Shown one piece after another: positions 1 through 10,737 of a stretch of DNA of 64,000 bases. The notes below the pieces were generated by a model. That model was given only the letters and a program-made list of their open reading frames with translations. It searched no databases and was not told where the DNA came from. A program made the translations under genes and the position numbers. The DNA is from Symsagittifera roscoffensis. Lineage: Eukaryota; Xenacoelomorpha; Acoela; Convolutidae. Every line of letters starts with the position of its first letter. The stretch's first letter is position 1. The stretch covers positions 39,777,464 to 39,841,463 of the forward strand of contig NC_087064.1 of assembly GCF_963678635.1 (NCBI RefSeq), written 5' to 3'.

Positions 1-189
1 GTTATTTTGAGCGCAGCCTGTTATCAAAGTTTTTAGTTTTTTTATGGTTATAGAAAAACTACGCGCGCTCAGTAATTAACTTTTTTGTTCAAAAGCCAAA
101 ACAGAACGTTGTATGTTTCTTGTATCAATGTATGCATGTATGCGATCGCCACTGAAACCTGGTTTTTCCAGTTTTTTTTTGCGAACATG

Positions 190-2065
190 ATGATCCGTCG
201 GGACTTTTGCGACCAAACGGAGTAGGCGCGACCAAAACATCGCGACTCGTGTTTGTTATGTCCAGTCTATCGCAACCAAGATTTGCAAACTTTCGCGACC
301 AAGGCGGATACGGCGCGACCCTGTAGCTCAGGAAACGGCGCGACCGGCGCGACCAAGCTCAGCCATTTCTAGATTTTTCAGACCGAGATAGAGACGGCGC
401 GACTTTCCAGACCACAATGTAGACAGCGCGACTGAGAAATATTTTTTCAGGGTTTTCGCGACCACGTTGAAGACGGCGCGACTCTCGTGACAAAATTATA
501 TACGGCGAGACTCAAGAACGGCGCGACTCATCAGGCAACGGAGCGACCGGCCTGGTCAGCGCAACCAAAAATTACAGTTTTAAGACATTTGCGACCGAGG
601 TGGAGACGGCGCGACTTTCCGAATCGAGGCGGAAACGGCGCGACCAAGAATCAATTCTTCACGACCGTGGTGGAAGCGGCGCGACTTTTGCGTTCAGTGC
701 ATTCAGAGTGGTGACGGCTCGACTTTCCAAACCAAGGCGTTGATGGCGCGACTTCCCAGACCAAAGCTGAGATAGCGCGACTTCTCAGACCAATGCTGAG
801 ACGGCAAGACTGTCCAGACCGAAGCGGATACGGCGCGCCAATTCTTCGCATCCGTGGTGGATGCGGCGCGACTTAAGCAATCCGAGCGGAGACGAACCAG
901 ACCAAGGCGGATACGGCGCGATTTTCCTGACCAAGGCAGTGATGCCGCGACATTCCAGACCAAATCGAAAACGACGCGAATTTTAAGATTAAAGCGAAGA
1001 GGACGCGATTTTCCAGATAATCGCGGAGACGGCGAAACCAAGAATCAATTCCTTGCGACCAAGGCGGAAACGGTGCGAAATTCAGACCATGGCGGAAACG
1101 GAGTGACTTTCCAGACCAAAGCGGAGACGGCACGATTTTCCAGACCGAGACAGAGACGGCGCCACCGTGGTGGATCTGGGCCAAGTTTAGCGATCAGAGT
1201 GGAAACGGCCCAGGCCAATGCGGATGCGGCACGACTTTTCAGACCAAGGCGGAGACGGCCAAAGTTTCCAGACCAAAGCGGAGACGGCGCGACTTTCCAG
1301 ACCAAGGCGGAGGCGGCGCGACCAAGAAACATATCTTCGCTACCGTGAAGGTTGCGGCGCGACTTTAGCAATCAGAGCGGAGACGGCCCAGATCAAGGCG
1401 GATACGGCGCGACTTTTCAGACCAAAGCGGATGCGGAGCGAACAAGAAACAATTCTTCGCGACCGTGAAGGTTGCGGCGCGACTTTAGCAATCAGAGCGG
1501 AGACGGCCCAGACCAAAGCGAACACGGCACGACTTTCCAGGCCAAGGCGGAGACGGCGCGACTTTCCAGGCCAAAGCGGATACGGCGCGACTTTTAAGAT
1601 CAAAGTAAGATCACAGGCAAATTTCCAGGTTATCGCGGGACGGCGCGACCAAGAATCAATTCCTCGCGACCAAGGCGGAAACGGCGTAAAGTTCAGGCCA
1701 AGGCCGAGACGGAGTGACGTTTAAGATGAAAGCGGAGAGGGAGCGACTTTCCAAACTATCGCAAGACGGCGCGACCATGACTCAACTTCTCAGGACCAAG
1801 GCTGAGACGGAATGACTTTCCACAGCAAAGTGGATACGGCACGACTTTCCAGACCGAGACGGAGACGGCGCAATCAAGAGCTAATTCTTCGCCACCGTAG
1901 TAGATTTGGCGCGACTTTAGCGATCAGAGTGGAGACGGCCCATACAAAGGCGGAGACGGCGCAATTTTCCAGACCAAAACGGATACGGCGCGATCAAGAA
2001 TCATTTCCTCGCTACCGAGGTGGAAACGGCGCGACTTTCCATACCAAGTCGGATGTGGCAAAATA
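190..2065. repeat. GC-rich minisatellite, about 30 bp unit
   Basis: Imperfect tandem array with a core unit like GACTTTCCAGACCAAGGCGG followed by AGACGGCGCG. Units vary in sequence, and the common period of about 30 bp is a multiple of three. This keeps long frames open on both strands, giving Arg/Asp/Gly-rich translations with no domain. The array is far more GC-rich than the AT-rich flanks. Looser relatives (GCGAC and CCAGAC words) recur at about 48850-49190 and its tandem copies, and at 59939-60100. I regard the open frames here as by-products of the period, not genes. Confidence 0.9.
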
Positions 2066-2341
2066 AATATCAAAACTGCGTACCTTTCTCTTCGTGTCCA
2101 ACGATTCATTTCATTATTTTTTTGGATCTTTTCAAACAATAAGGAAAATTTTACTTGTTTTTGAGAAAAAAAAAACAAATCAATGCTTAAAACTCAAAAA
2201 ATCACCTACTTTCAGCGTTTTCTTTGAAATTTTTTTCTTTCTGGATTAATTTGCCAAATTCTGTTTCTCAAAAAAAAAGATTCAACGAATATCAACTTAA
2301 TTTAAGAAAAAGCGGAAACAAAATTCGTTGGTCGCCTCAGG

Positions 2342-2655
2342 TGAGTTTAGGTCCGGGGTGGCCTTCTCATAGCAGAGTTTCGGATAGTGGCACACCTTCT
2401 GTACGTTACGCTGTCTAATTTTGGCCAGATAGGTTCTTACAACTCCTCAGTCTAATACCAATCCTAGTCTTACCCCTTATATCTTACATTTCCTAGTCTC
2501 AAAAAACTTAAAATTTTACTGGTTTATTGCGAGGGCAGCGGAGAGAAAAGAGCAAGTGATTTCATTTTTATCTATCATTCTCTGACTGAAACTACGAAAA
2601 GCTTCACGGTTTATATTAGAAGTTTTAGTCATGGATCAGTTTCAAAATGGTTCCA
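2342..2655 (-). mobile_element. Diverged solo LTR of the giant gypsy-like family
   Basis: On the minus strand this begins TGGAACC and ends CTAAACTCA, as the LTRs at 29677 and 47902 do. The block around 2380-2540 (stretches resembling TTTCGGATAG, TCTAATACC and CCTAGTCTCA) aligns with the reverse complement of those LTRs. It is about 100 bp shorter and its central palindrome is decayed. No adjoining internal sequence and no clear target duplication are seen. It is read as an old solo LTR or LTR fragment. Confidence 0.6.
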
Positions 2656-3405
2656 ACCAATCGAGGTTTAGAAAGTTTTTAATTCACAATTTTAAAGAGA
2701 GTTTATTTTGATTGAGTCTTCAAAATACATGTGACGATGTTGAAGGATTATTGTGAATCCTGAAAGATCGAAATGGAGTGCGGATTTGTGTCTTGTAGAG
2801 TGTCGATTTCGTAAGTCAGAGTGCGACTACGTGCATTCTCGCTATTCGTTCGTAATTGATCGCGTTTCGAGATAAAAGGTTGTCTGAGTGAAGCGCAAAA
2901 GGGCAAGGATACGTAAGTTTGAGTTTTTGCTTAGTTTTGGCCAGTGTACGGTATCAATGAAATCCTTTGCTGCGAAGTCTGCTCTATAATTTATATCAGG
3001 CGATGGTTGTGACAGCGGCAAGTAAAACCGATAGATTTGGCATTCCATAATCTGAATTTTGTCGAGTGAACCTCCATTCTGCTGCTCCTCTATTTTGCTC
3101 TGTGAAATCTTAAGAAACTTATCTCAGCACTTTAATAATTCAGTTTTAATTTTGATCCTACGATTTGTTTTCGCAGAATCTTTTTAGTTAGTTCGGTTAT
3201 TTTAAAGAGTTGCTCAACCTAGAGCCACTCTTAGAAAAAATTGTGGGATAGTGTTCTAATGGCGGTGAGGCGCAGTGGACAAGGACGGCTATACAGCATG
3301 TATAGGACTTCCTTCACTGGTGGGTTACGCTGGTTGGAGTATACCGGTGATTATTTCTTTGAGTGAAGTCTTTTCCTATTCAAAATTTTTTGGTTTCTTT
3401 GTCAA
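2656..3405. other. No recognised feature
   Basis: AT-rich sequence with only short frames lacking recognisable motifs. I see no RNA gene or clear exon here. Confidence 0.5.
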
Positions 3406-3407
3406 TA

Positions 3408-3599
3408 CGAGGCCAAACTGTGCACTGGATAGGCGCACAAATTTGTGTCTGTATGTTCCTGGATTCCAGAGACAAGTCTTTAAACATGTTAAAATTTTGT
3501 CGGATGGTTTAAAGTGACTGAAAGAACAAAAGAAGAACAAAAGGAGCGTCCTTGTTGCGGAATCCGCTTGCAATGCACAAAATGCACAGTTTGGCCTCG
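3408..3599. mobile_element. Small MITE-like element with TA target duplication
   Basis: Perfect 17 bp terminal inverted repeats, CGAGGCCAAACTGTGCA at 3408-3424 and its reverse complement at 3583-3599, bounded on both sides by TA. The 192 bp total length, lack of coding capacity and TA duplication fit a Tc/mariner-type non-autonomous MITE. Only one copy is visible in this window, so family status is untested. Confidence 0.6.
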
Positions 3600-3935
3600 T
3601 AATGGTGTCACGTGTTTTTTCAATTCATTTTTGTGGTTTTAATTTTTTCCTAAATAGTTTTTCTTTAATTTATCTGGGCTTTGGGTTTTCTAAGGCTTCA
3701 TGTGGTCCTATTAAAAATAATAAATTTCAAAAAAGTATTTCATCCAGTTTGATCTGGTTTGCGTAAAGTGTAATTTTCATGTATACTTTGGTAATGCGGT
3801 GGTTTGGTAAAGATAAGTTTGAAACGTCTGAGAGCTTTTTAAAACTGTTACAAGACAATTTGAACTCGGTTGTTGCTGGTTTTATCATCAATCAGAATCT
3901 TTGAATATGACAAAACAAGAATAATGATGAACAAA
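3600..3935. other. No recognised feature
   Basis: AT-rich spacer between the small MITE and the outer end of the large inverted repeat. Nothing recognised. Confidence 0.5.
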
Positions 3936-4163
3936 ATGTAAATTTTTTCCTAGAAATTTTTTAAATTTTTTGTATAGTCTTTTCAGATTCAGTAAAAATT
4001 TTGATTCAAAGTATTTTCTACTATTTTTTTATTAAAAATATATCATTTCTACCTTCTCTTCGAGTGTGTTTCGAGACTGCTGAGCACATAATTTAACATT
4101 ATGTTGACAATGCTTCTTCTTGATATGACAAGTAAGTTCCTCGCTGCTATATGTATAAAAAAT

Positions 4164-4358
4164 TTAATTGGAAGACTTTAAAACGCCACAGTGCTTTCGA
4201 TGTCTTGATGCCTGTAAGCGAGTGTATTCTCTACCACATTCAAGACAGGCAATTCTTTCGTCTCTATTCAGTGACGGCATCTCAATAAATAGAAAAAGAA
4301 AAAATGAGAGATTCAGAATGTCCCAAATTTTTAGAAACGAAAAGTTGAATAGCCTCAA
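4164..4358 (-). pseudogene. Zinc-finger exon, left-arm copy, truncated by a stop
   Basis: Reverse-strand frame starting at an ATG near 4279 in the arm-shared part (MPSLNRDERIACLECG), with upstream codons also open. It carries C-x2-C followed by REYTRLQASRHRKHC, the first zinc-binding unit. A second unit in the right-arm copy begins C-x2-C; here the corresponding codons have changed and a TAA ends the frame. Beyond the stop the homologous DNA still encodes His-rich residues that would complete a second C2H2-like finger. It is therefore a broken copy of the exon at 12020-12246. Likely nucleic-acid binding; function unknown. Confidence 0.6.
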
Positions 4359-4479
4359 AAAATGAACAAAAATGAAAAAAAAAAAACTAATTTCTCAACC
4401 AATTGTTTTTAACGTGAAAGAAGATCAGAATGGATTTACTATTTAGCCTAGCTGAAATAAAATTTGTCCAATCTAACCA

Positions 4480-4680
4480 TGGAATTTTCAAAAATTTTGC
4501 TATCAACCAATCAGAATCGACTTTCAATGGTCATGGAATTCTCAATAAAATTTATGTCAACCAATCAAAACTGAGTTCTACTTCTCATGGGTTTTTCAAC
4601 AAAAAACTTGATATCGTTTGTAGATATCAAGGATTTCTTTACAGGAAGTATTTGTGATAATAACCAATCAGAATGAAGTT
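4480..4680. promoter_or_regulatory. Cluster of AACCAATCAGAAT motifs
   Basis: Copies of AACCAATCAGAAT or close variants lie near 4493, 4557 and 4661. Reverse-complement forms (ATTCTGATTGGTT) occur near 7051, 10333, 11590, 11741 and 11794. The core is a CCAAT box, so these may be promoter or enhancer sites of the element. Binding by a CCAAT factor is inference; part of the recurrence simply reflects the inverted arms. Confidence 0.4.
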
Positions 4681-4980
4681 TTCACAAATTTTAAAATACT
4701 TTATAGATCAGAATGAAACTATGTTTAAGAAACTTCCCAATCAATCAATTTAATTGAAATATTCTAATGAAACTAACATAGATAATTGACACCAACGTGA
4801 AACAAATGAGATTCCTTGTCTGGTTTATAATTTTTTGATGCTCAATTCAAATTTTGAAAGTTCAAGCAAAATTTTTTCGATTTGTTCTATTTCTAACCAT
4901 TGAAAAAAGAAATTACCGAAATATTTGATTTTATTGTTTCTTTTCTGTTATATTGTAATAAAAAAACAACCGGCATTTTT

Positions 4981-5532
4981 TTAAAAATGGATACACGAAT
5001 AAAAGATTCGGACAAATCTAGATTTTGTATTTGTATCAAATTCAAAACAGTAATCGAAATGATGTTCCTTATCTTCAGTTTTTGTTTTAAAGGCTCTGCC
5101 ATTGTTTTGATTTTTACTGATCGACCAGTCAATTTGAGTTACCTCTTCTAAATAAAAACATTGTTGATAAATCTGGCAGTACTCTTCTTTTCTGAAATCT
5201 GCTCTCCATCTTTTTAACAGAATTATTGAACTTTCTGTGTTTCTATTCAAGTTAAAAGTAATACAATCTCCATCAACGTCATCTGTCCATCACTCTTTCT
5301 GTTTTTTGTAGTATTTCAACTTTAAAATCTGATAAATGATCATTTCAGACATTGAAAACGCTTTTGATAGAAACATATTTCTTACTGAAATCAACAAAGA
5401 AACTCGAAAAAACTCGAATTTTTGTACCCTTTTTACTTTATTTGTAATCAACATAAAACTTTTCTCCCTTTTTAGAGACTGATTAGTTTTAAGTAAAATC
5501 ATGTAACCAATGAAAACCTCAAATTGAGGCAA
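4981..5532 (-). pseudogene. Unknown ORF, left-arm copy, one internal stop
   Basis: A reverse-strand reading frame runs from about 5532 (PQFEVFIGYMILLKTNQ) to 4981, about 180 codons, interrupted by one TGA near 5303. The right arm has TGG at that place. The predicted protein is basic, with a Trp/Asp-rich middle (WTDDVDGDCITF) and a His/Phe/Tyr-rich end (EHHFDYCFEFD). No family was recognised. The same frame in the right arm is broken at other codons, so an ancestral coding sequence in the arms is likely. Confidence 0.5.
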
Positions 5533-5837
5533 TTGAAAACAACCAATAAAACTCAGAAACTAACTATACATTTTTGTTGTATTTTTTTTCAAATTTGACA
5601 AATTTTACCTTACTTTGATCAAAGCAGTAATTAAACAAATTTTTCTGTTTTTTCTTAAGCAAATACTGGAAAATCTATTGATAATTGGATAATGCTTTAT
5701 GTCAATTTTGATTAAATTAATATGTTTTGTCTGATTTTTGCTCAGATATCCCAGCTCTAAATTTGCACTTCAGTGACAAAAGATAGTTTACAACCAAAAA
5801 TATTTCAATTAACAAACATACAAAACATCACAAAGAA

Positions 5838-6357
5838 TTACTGAGGCTTAAAATTATCAAAAAAATCTCCCAAAAATTGGGACAGTTCTTTCAATTCGTT
5901 CAAAGTATAGTTGACATAGGCACTTTGTTTCATTGCTTCATTCTCTTTTGCAATGAAGAATCGAACCTGAATGTACGGTGGCTTGCTCACACTGTACTTC
6001 TTAATTGTGACACACACCATCCTCATGTTGTATGTTGCTATTTCATATACCCTATTACAGATCTCCAGCTCCTGATCCATAGTTGATTCTTTGCCAGATT
6101 TGCCTTCATATATAGGTACGAGTCCAAGGTTTTCAGCATTGTGAATAACAGTGTTCCGGATTGCCGATAATGCTTCACCTTCTTTTTCACTGAGATAAAC
6201 TTGTTGGGACTTTTCAAGTTGTCCCAAATTGTTAATTTTTAATAGTTGAAAGCAGGGTTCAAAATTAAAATTCCTCTTGTAGGATTTTTGGAACCAAACA
6301 AATCTCCCAATTCTTGTTTGATTTTTTGAAAATTCAATATAATTGGGACTAGTGTCT
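5838..6357 (-). CDS. PC4-like ssDNA-binding domain protein (5' end unresolved)
   Basis: The frame is open from just after an in-frame TGA near 6358 to the stop at 5838-5840, about 172 codons. The C-terminal 60 or so residues have the layout of the PC4/p15 (Sub1) domain: a strand VCVTIKKYSV, a strand PYIQVRFFIAKENEAMK, then VNYTLNELKELSQFL leading into a final helix. PC4 proteins bind single-stranded DNA and act in transcription or replication; a role for the element's DNA is inference. No ATG opens the frame before an internal Met about 80 codons from the end. The start is therefore an upstream exon (a CACTAG acceptor near 6348 is possible) or is lost. It lies just inside the left arm, on the same strand as the other central genes. 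Confidence 0.5.
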
Positions 6358-7880
6358 TTTCATGAGTACATTTTTGAAGAACAAACTGATCAGATGAAGA
6401 GAATTGAGAAAAATGATTTTGAGTTTCTATGAAAATGGAAGTAAAAAGTATGACTCATCATGTTTTCCATATATGGAAGTAATACCAAATATGGAATGTT
6501 TTGTATGAATTTTCCATATACCGAAATCGCGTAGGCGTTACTTTCTTACCTTCTTCAAGATCCATGATAATTTGCTCACTAGCCTAAGAAGTTTTATTAA
6601 ATTTGAAAATCTTGACAGTTTCGGTCCCAATTTCAAACTGGATGCAGTAACTCGCCCGTTCTATTATGATTGGTTTCAAAGTTTGAGATAGATTTCCGTT
6701 TCTTTTAAAAATTCTACTCATGTTGATAGAATGAACTGAACTGTAGAAGATTTTCAAATGAATTGAAATTCATTTTTTTTTCAGCTGTATATTTTGTTGA
6801 TTTTCTCATAAAATTATCTGAACTCATTCAAAAAATTTGCAACACTTGGTGGACTTTAATTTTTTATGAAAGATTTTGTAGAATAAGAATTTTTTGTTGA
6901 CTAAGGTTTTTCAAAAGGGAAGAATTTCATTGAAAACTTTCCTATTATTTACACGCCTTGGTTGCGTATCTTTATTTAGATTTAAAAAACTTGCAAAACA
7001 ACTAAAATCTACAAATTTTTTTCATCAACCTTCATCAACGTAGAGTTAGTTCTGGAATTCTGATTGGTTAAATTTTAGTGATTATTTCTAGAATTAAGAA
7101 GATTGAGAAAAATCTAGAATTTAATGTGTAATGACTTCTTATAAATTTCGAGGATTTAATCTGTAGATTCTAAAAACTAGACGATTCTAGAACTTAATGA
7201 ATAATGACGTCAATTTCTCTGGTGGAAATATTCCACAATTTTAACTGTTCTTTAAAAGTTAAAGCGTAATGACGTCACTTTCTTAGGTGGAATTACTTTT
7301 TTATTACCTAAATAACTCAAAAGACGCTTTCTTAGCTCTGTAGAAGAATCAAGTCAAACCCTCTGAATGGCTTTTTCAAATAATTTTTTTTATGATAATA
7401 GAATAGTTGTTACTAGAATCTTGTCAAAATTAATTTTTTTCCAGCTTGAACAGTTTTTAATATGGAAAAATAAATAATTTTTTTACGTATACCAAAAATT
7501 TTCTCAAGAGTTTTAGCAAAATGCAAAAAAATCTAAGATTTTTTTTGGTAAAATGCACGTTTTTTCTTGGTTTTTTCAAAAATCATGTAAAATTCTAACT
7601 TTAATTCCTAGATGATACGGCAAAAAACGCAAAAGTTTTTTGTAAAAAGCATGTTGACTTATTGCTTAGAAAACTTCTATATTGATGAGTTTCATCGCTA
7701 TTCTCTATATTAATACCTTGGTTTTCATTTGTTTCTGATCAACAGACATGCAAAAATTATTTTTCTGGAGGATTAATTTTGAATAAAAACTTCATAAAGA
7801 TTACTAATAAACTGAGAAACTGAGCAAGGAAAATTGTAATGTTTAATTTTGCCAAGATGCTGAAGGTATTTTAATTTTTT
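6358..7880. other. No recognised gene; AT-rich centre of inverted-repeat element
   Basis: No convincing exon. One ATTCTGATTGGTT motif lies near 7051. A weak repeat of TTCTAGAACTTAATGAATAATGACG-type sequence recurs at about 7120-7280 (paired copies of AATGACGTCA). Confidence 0.5.
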
Positions 7881-7884
7881 CTAC

Positions 7885-8400
7885 AAATCGCGAAAATTGT
7901 TTCAATTTTTTGTGACAAAATGCGAAAAGTGTTTCAATTTTTTTTTGACAAGACGCGAAAAGTGTTTCAATTTTTTTGACAAAATGCGAAATGTTTTTTC
8001 ACTTTTTTCGACAAATTGTGAAAAACGTTTCAATTTTTTCGACAAAAATCTGAGAAGTGTTTCAACTTTTTTTGACAAGATACGGAAAGTGTTTCAATTT
8101 TTTCGACAAAATGCGAAAAGTGTTTTACTTTTTTCGATAAAATGTGAAAAGTGTTTTTTTTTTCGATAAAATGTGAAAAGTGTTTCAACATTTTTTGACA
8201 AAATACGGATAGTGTTTCAATTTTTTCGACAAAATGGAAAAAAGGTTTCACTTTCTTCCTAAAAATGCGAAAAGTGTTTCACTTTTTCCGACAATATGCG
8301 AAAAGGGTTTCACTTTTATTGAAAAATGCGAAAAGTGTTTAAATTTTTTCTACAAAATGCGAAAAGTGTTTGAGTTTTTTTTTGTCAAGATGGAAAAACT
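7885..8400. repeat. AT-rich minisatellite, 31-36 bp unit
   Basis: About 15 imperfect copies of a unit like GTTTCAATTTTTTCGACAAA followed by ATGCGAAAAGT. Open frames over it translate to repeated KCFNFF-like strings caused by the repeat. It lies inside the inverted-repeat element and has no counterpart elsewhere in the window. Confidence 0.85.
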
Positions 8401-8637
8401 ATCAGGTATTTTTCACTTGTGTACAATTTTTCTAGTGTTTTTCTATAATATGTGTGCAAAAATTAATCAAGTTTCTTAACATGTGTGCGAGTTCGGAGCA
8501 CTAAATTAAGTTCTAGTTGTTTTTCAATGGTTTACCTTGAGCCTGTCATCTATTCTCATAATTAAAATGAAATTGAAGAAATTAATTAATTACAGAAAAC
8601 GAAGTCAATACCAAACAACAATTATTTACAAAAATAT

Positions 8638-9059
8638 TTAATCAAAGAGCTGTCGAGCAGCATAAGAGTTCTGGAGGTTCTCTATAGAACGCAGAGATGG
8701 ACAAGGTTCCATTGCTGGTGGTTGTAGAGCTGGAGGTGTCATTGTTTCTGAGAAACCCTCATCTTCATCTATTGTGATGGGGTTTTCGGCTGATCCTGCT
8801 TCCCCCAAGGAAAGAGGAAGTCGTCGACTGGTTGAGCCACAAATCTTGAGTCATGAATCTCGGGGTAGTTCATTACCACATGATCAGAAACTTCCTTCAT
8901 CATTTGCATTGTTCCAAGTTGGTTCTCTGTGATAGGAACTTGCATCATAAGATGTTCGTTGAAATCCCTTCGCATCACCTCCACCCCATGTGCCAGACTT
9001 GGGTTGGGATGTCCAATCGGGCCAGAAAAAATCAAGAGACCGTTTCTCACACTTGAATT
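8638..9059 (-). pseudogene. Unknown acidic-tailed protein, one frameshift in a G5 run
   Basis: Upstream part: an open frame from about 9059 (NSSVRNGLLIFSGPIGHPNP) through NYPEIHDSRFVAQPVDDF to about 8807. Downstream part: another frame from about 8800 (SAENPITIDEDEGFSETM) to a TAA at 8638-8640, ending YAARQLFD. The two meet at a run of five G on the minus strand (C at 8802-8806). A single missing G there would explain the shift, so this may be a recent lesion or an assembly error. No ATG starts the upstream frame before VEVMRRDF, so a 5' exon may be missing. No family recognised. Same strand as the PC4-like and 105-codon genes. Confidence 0.4.
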
Positions 9060-9900
9060 TGTACTAAGTCAGGCGAAAATTCTACAAATACATGAGGTTG
9101 TTGTTTTGTACATAAACTGAGTTAAAGAGTAAAAACAAGAAAGAGCTGAGATAAGGGTAGCTGACGAAAGATAAGTTGAAATTCAGGTAATTAGAGCAGA
9201 GAGAGGAGGTAGTTGACGGTAACTAAGTTGAAAATAAAATGATTTTTAGTTAGGGTACCTTCAACTCAAATGTGTGGGTTTGACCTATCAGAATTGATTT
9301 TTCTTATTTGAATTGTAGTCGAGTCCAAACAGATTTCAGCTTCTTTTTATGGTATTCTTGGATAAAAGTCCTGTCAAATCGGAAACAAAGCTCTATTTTG
9401 GGTATTGTCGTTTCCAATCACAAAAATGTTCATTTTTGTACAGTTGTCGTATTCAATCAGAGAAATTTTTAAGAACTTAAATCTCCCAAATAAGTAAAAA
9501 TACACACGAAAGCAATTGCAAAAATAAATGACCAAAAGTTGTTTGCAGTGAAAAAAAAGAAATATTTCCGATATAAATAACAAAAGAAAGAAAAATATTA
9601 AAAGTAGCATCTCTCCTTTTTTTCCATCAAGATAATTGAATTTTTTGTATGTAATCAATGGGAAATTTTTGAGTTTTGATTAGATAGTCAAGTTCTTTGA
9701 TTTGGTGTAAATTTGGGAGGATAACTCAAAGTTGACGAATTTTTCAAAAAAAATCTCTGGAAATCTGATTCCAAACCGAATCAAGCAGAAATTTCAACTT
9801 TGAAAATCCTTAAAGAAATGAAGGAATAAAGAAATTTGCTGGGTAGTTTTCACAAAGTTGGGCATTGGGTTGGTTGTTGGGGATAAAAAGAAACTCTGAT
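9060..9900. other. No recognised feature
   Basis: AT-rich spacer between two minus-strand genes of the inverted-repeat element. Some pyrimidine-rich AG stretches near 9075 could be splice acceptors, but no upstream exon was identified. Confidence 0.4.
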
Positions 9901-9903
9901 ATA

Positions 9904-10221
9904 TTATCGTACGACATTTTTGATTAATTTCAATTTCTCGAGAATAAACAAAATTTCTTTCCTTGTGAGGTGTAATTCAGCCGTAAGTTTGAAGCTTTGA
10001 TACGCAAAATGTGGATCAAAAATAAATTCTTGTATTGAGTAAGTTTCACTGAAGACACTTTTACTTAATCGGATAACTCTATTTTGTACAATGAAAACGT
10101 CCGAAAAATTATGAAAAAAGTAAGAGTCAACATCTATTTCATCAATAAGAAAATCAATTAGAATTTTCTCCTTTGTCTTGTAAACTAACTCGAGGAGGTT
10201 GAAATGTTTTTTGATAGACAT
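9904..10221 (-). CDS. Unknown 105-residue protein
   Basis: Uninterrupted frame with a genuine ATG at 10219-10221 (MSIKKHFNLLELVYKTKEK) and stop at 9904-9906. The protein mixes aromatic and charged residues (DVDSYFFHNFSDVFIVQNRV in the middle). It ends in a likely helical segment (LTRKEILFILEKLKLIKNVV) resembling a helix-turn-helix or dimerisation helix. No signal peptide or membrane helix is evident. It lies about 200 bp inside the right arm and points toward the centre. I do not recognise a family. Confidence 0.5.
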   Translation of the reverse strand: MSIKKHFNLLELVYKTKEKILIDFLIDEIDVDSYFFHNFSDVFIVQNRVIRLSKSVFSETYSIQEFIFDPHFAYQSFKLTAELHLTRKEILFILEKLKLIKNVVR

Positions 10222-10737
10222 TTTTCAAATAATGATTAATGTTTTTTTAAAAAAAATAAACATTTCCGTTTTAGAAAATGCTGGATTTTGATTTGTTGAT
10301 TTCCAACAAACAGTGATAAATAAAAGAAAACGCAATTCTGATTGGTTGATTTTCTCTCAGTAATAGTAAAAAAAAACTCATTTCAAACGATTTTCTTTTA
10401 CATTAAATGCAATCGCTCTATACTTTGTACAACTACTTCTATGTTTTTTAATTGAAATATTGTTGGTTCAAAACTATCTTTTGTCACTGAAGTATATGAG
10501 CAGATTTTTGGGGTATCTGAGCAAAAATCAGACAAAACACAAAAATTTAATCAAAATTGACATAAAAAACTATGCAATTATCAATAGATTTTCCAGTATT
10601 TGCTTAAGAAATTACAGAAAAATTTATTTAATTACTGTTTTGACCAAAATTAAATAAAATATGTCTTATTTGAACAAAATTACACCAAAAATGTATAGTT
10701 AGTTTCGAATTTCTGAATTTCATTGGTCGTTTTCAAT

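Larger units (their letters stand above)
3936..5822. repeat. Left arm of the large inverted repeat
   Basis: Pairs with 10430-12362. Landmarks shared in reverse complement are the block GTATAGTCTTTTCAGA near 3976, the zinc-finger exon near 4180-4350, the CCAAT-containing stretch at 4480-4680, the unknown frame at 4981-5532 and the inner end near 5790-5822. Confidence 0.75.

Noticed and set aside
487-2066. Long open frames on both strands of the GC-rich array
   Set aside because: The repeat unit is about 30 bp, a multiple of three, so frames stay open by periodicity. Translations are repetitive Arg/Asp/Gly strings with no start context or domain.
7885-8400. Possible CRISPR array (regular short repeats)
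   Set aside because: Units are contiguous and degenerate with no unique spacers, and the sequence context is eukaryotic.
7897-8479. Frames encoding repeated KCFNFF-like strings
   Set aside because: They lie on the AT-rich minisatellite and occur on both strands; no sign of coding beyond the repeat.
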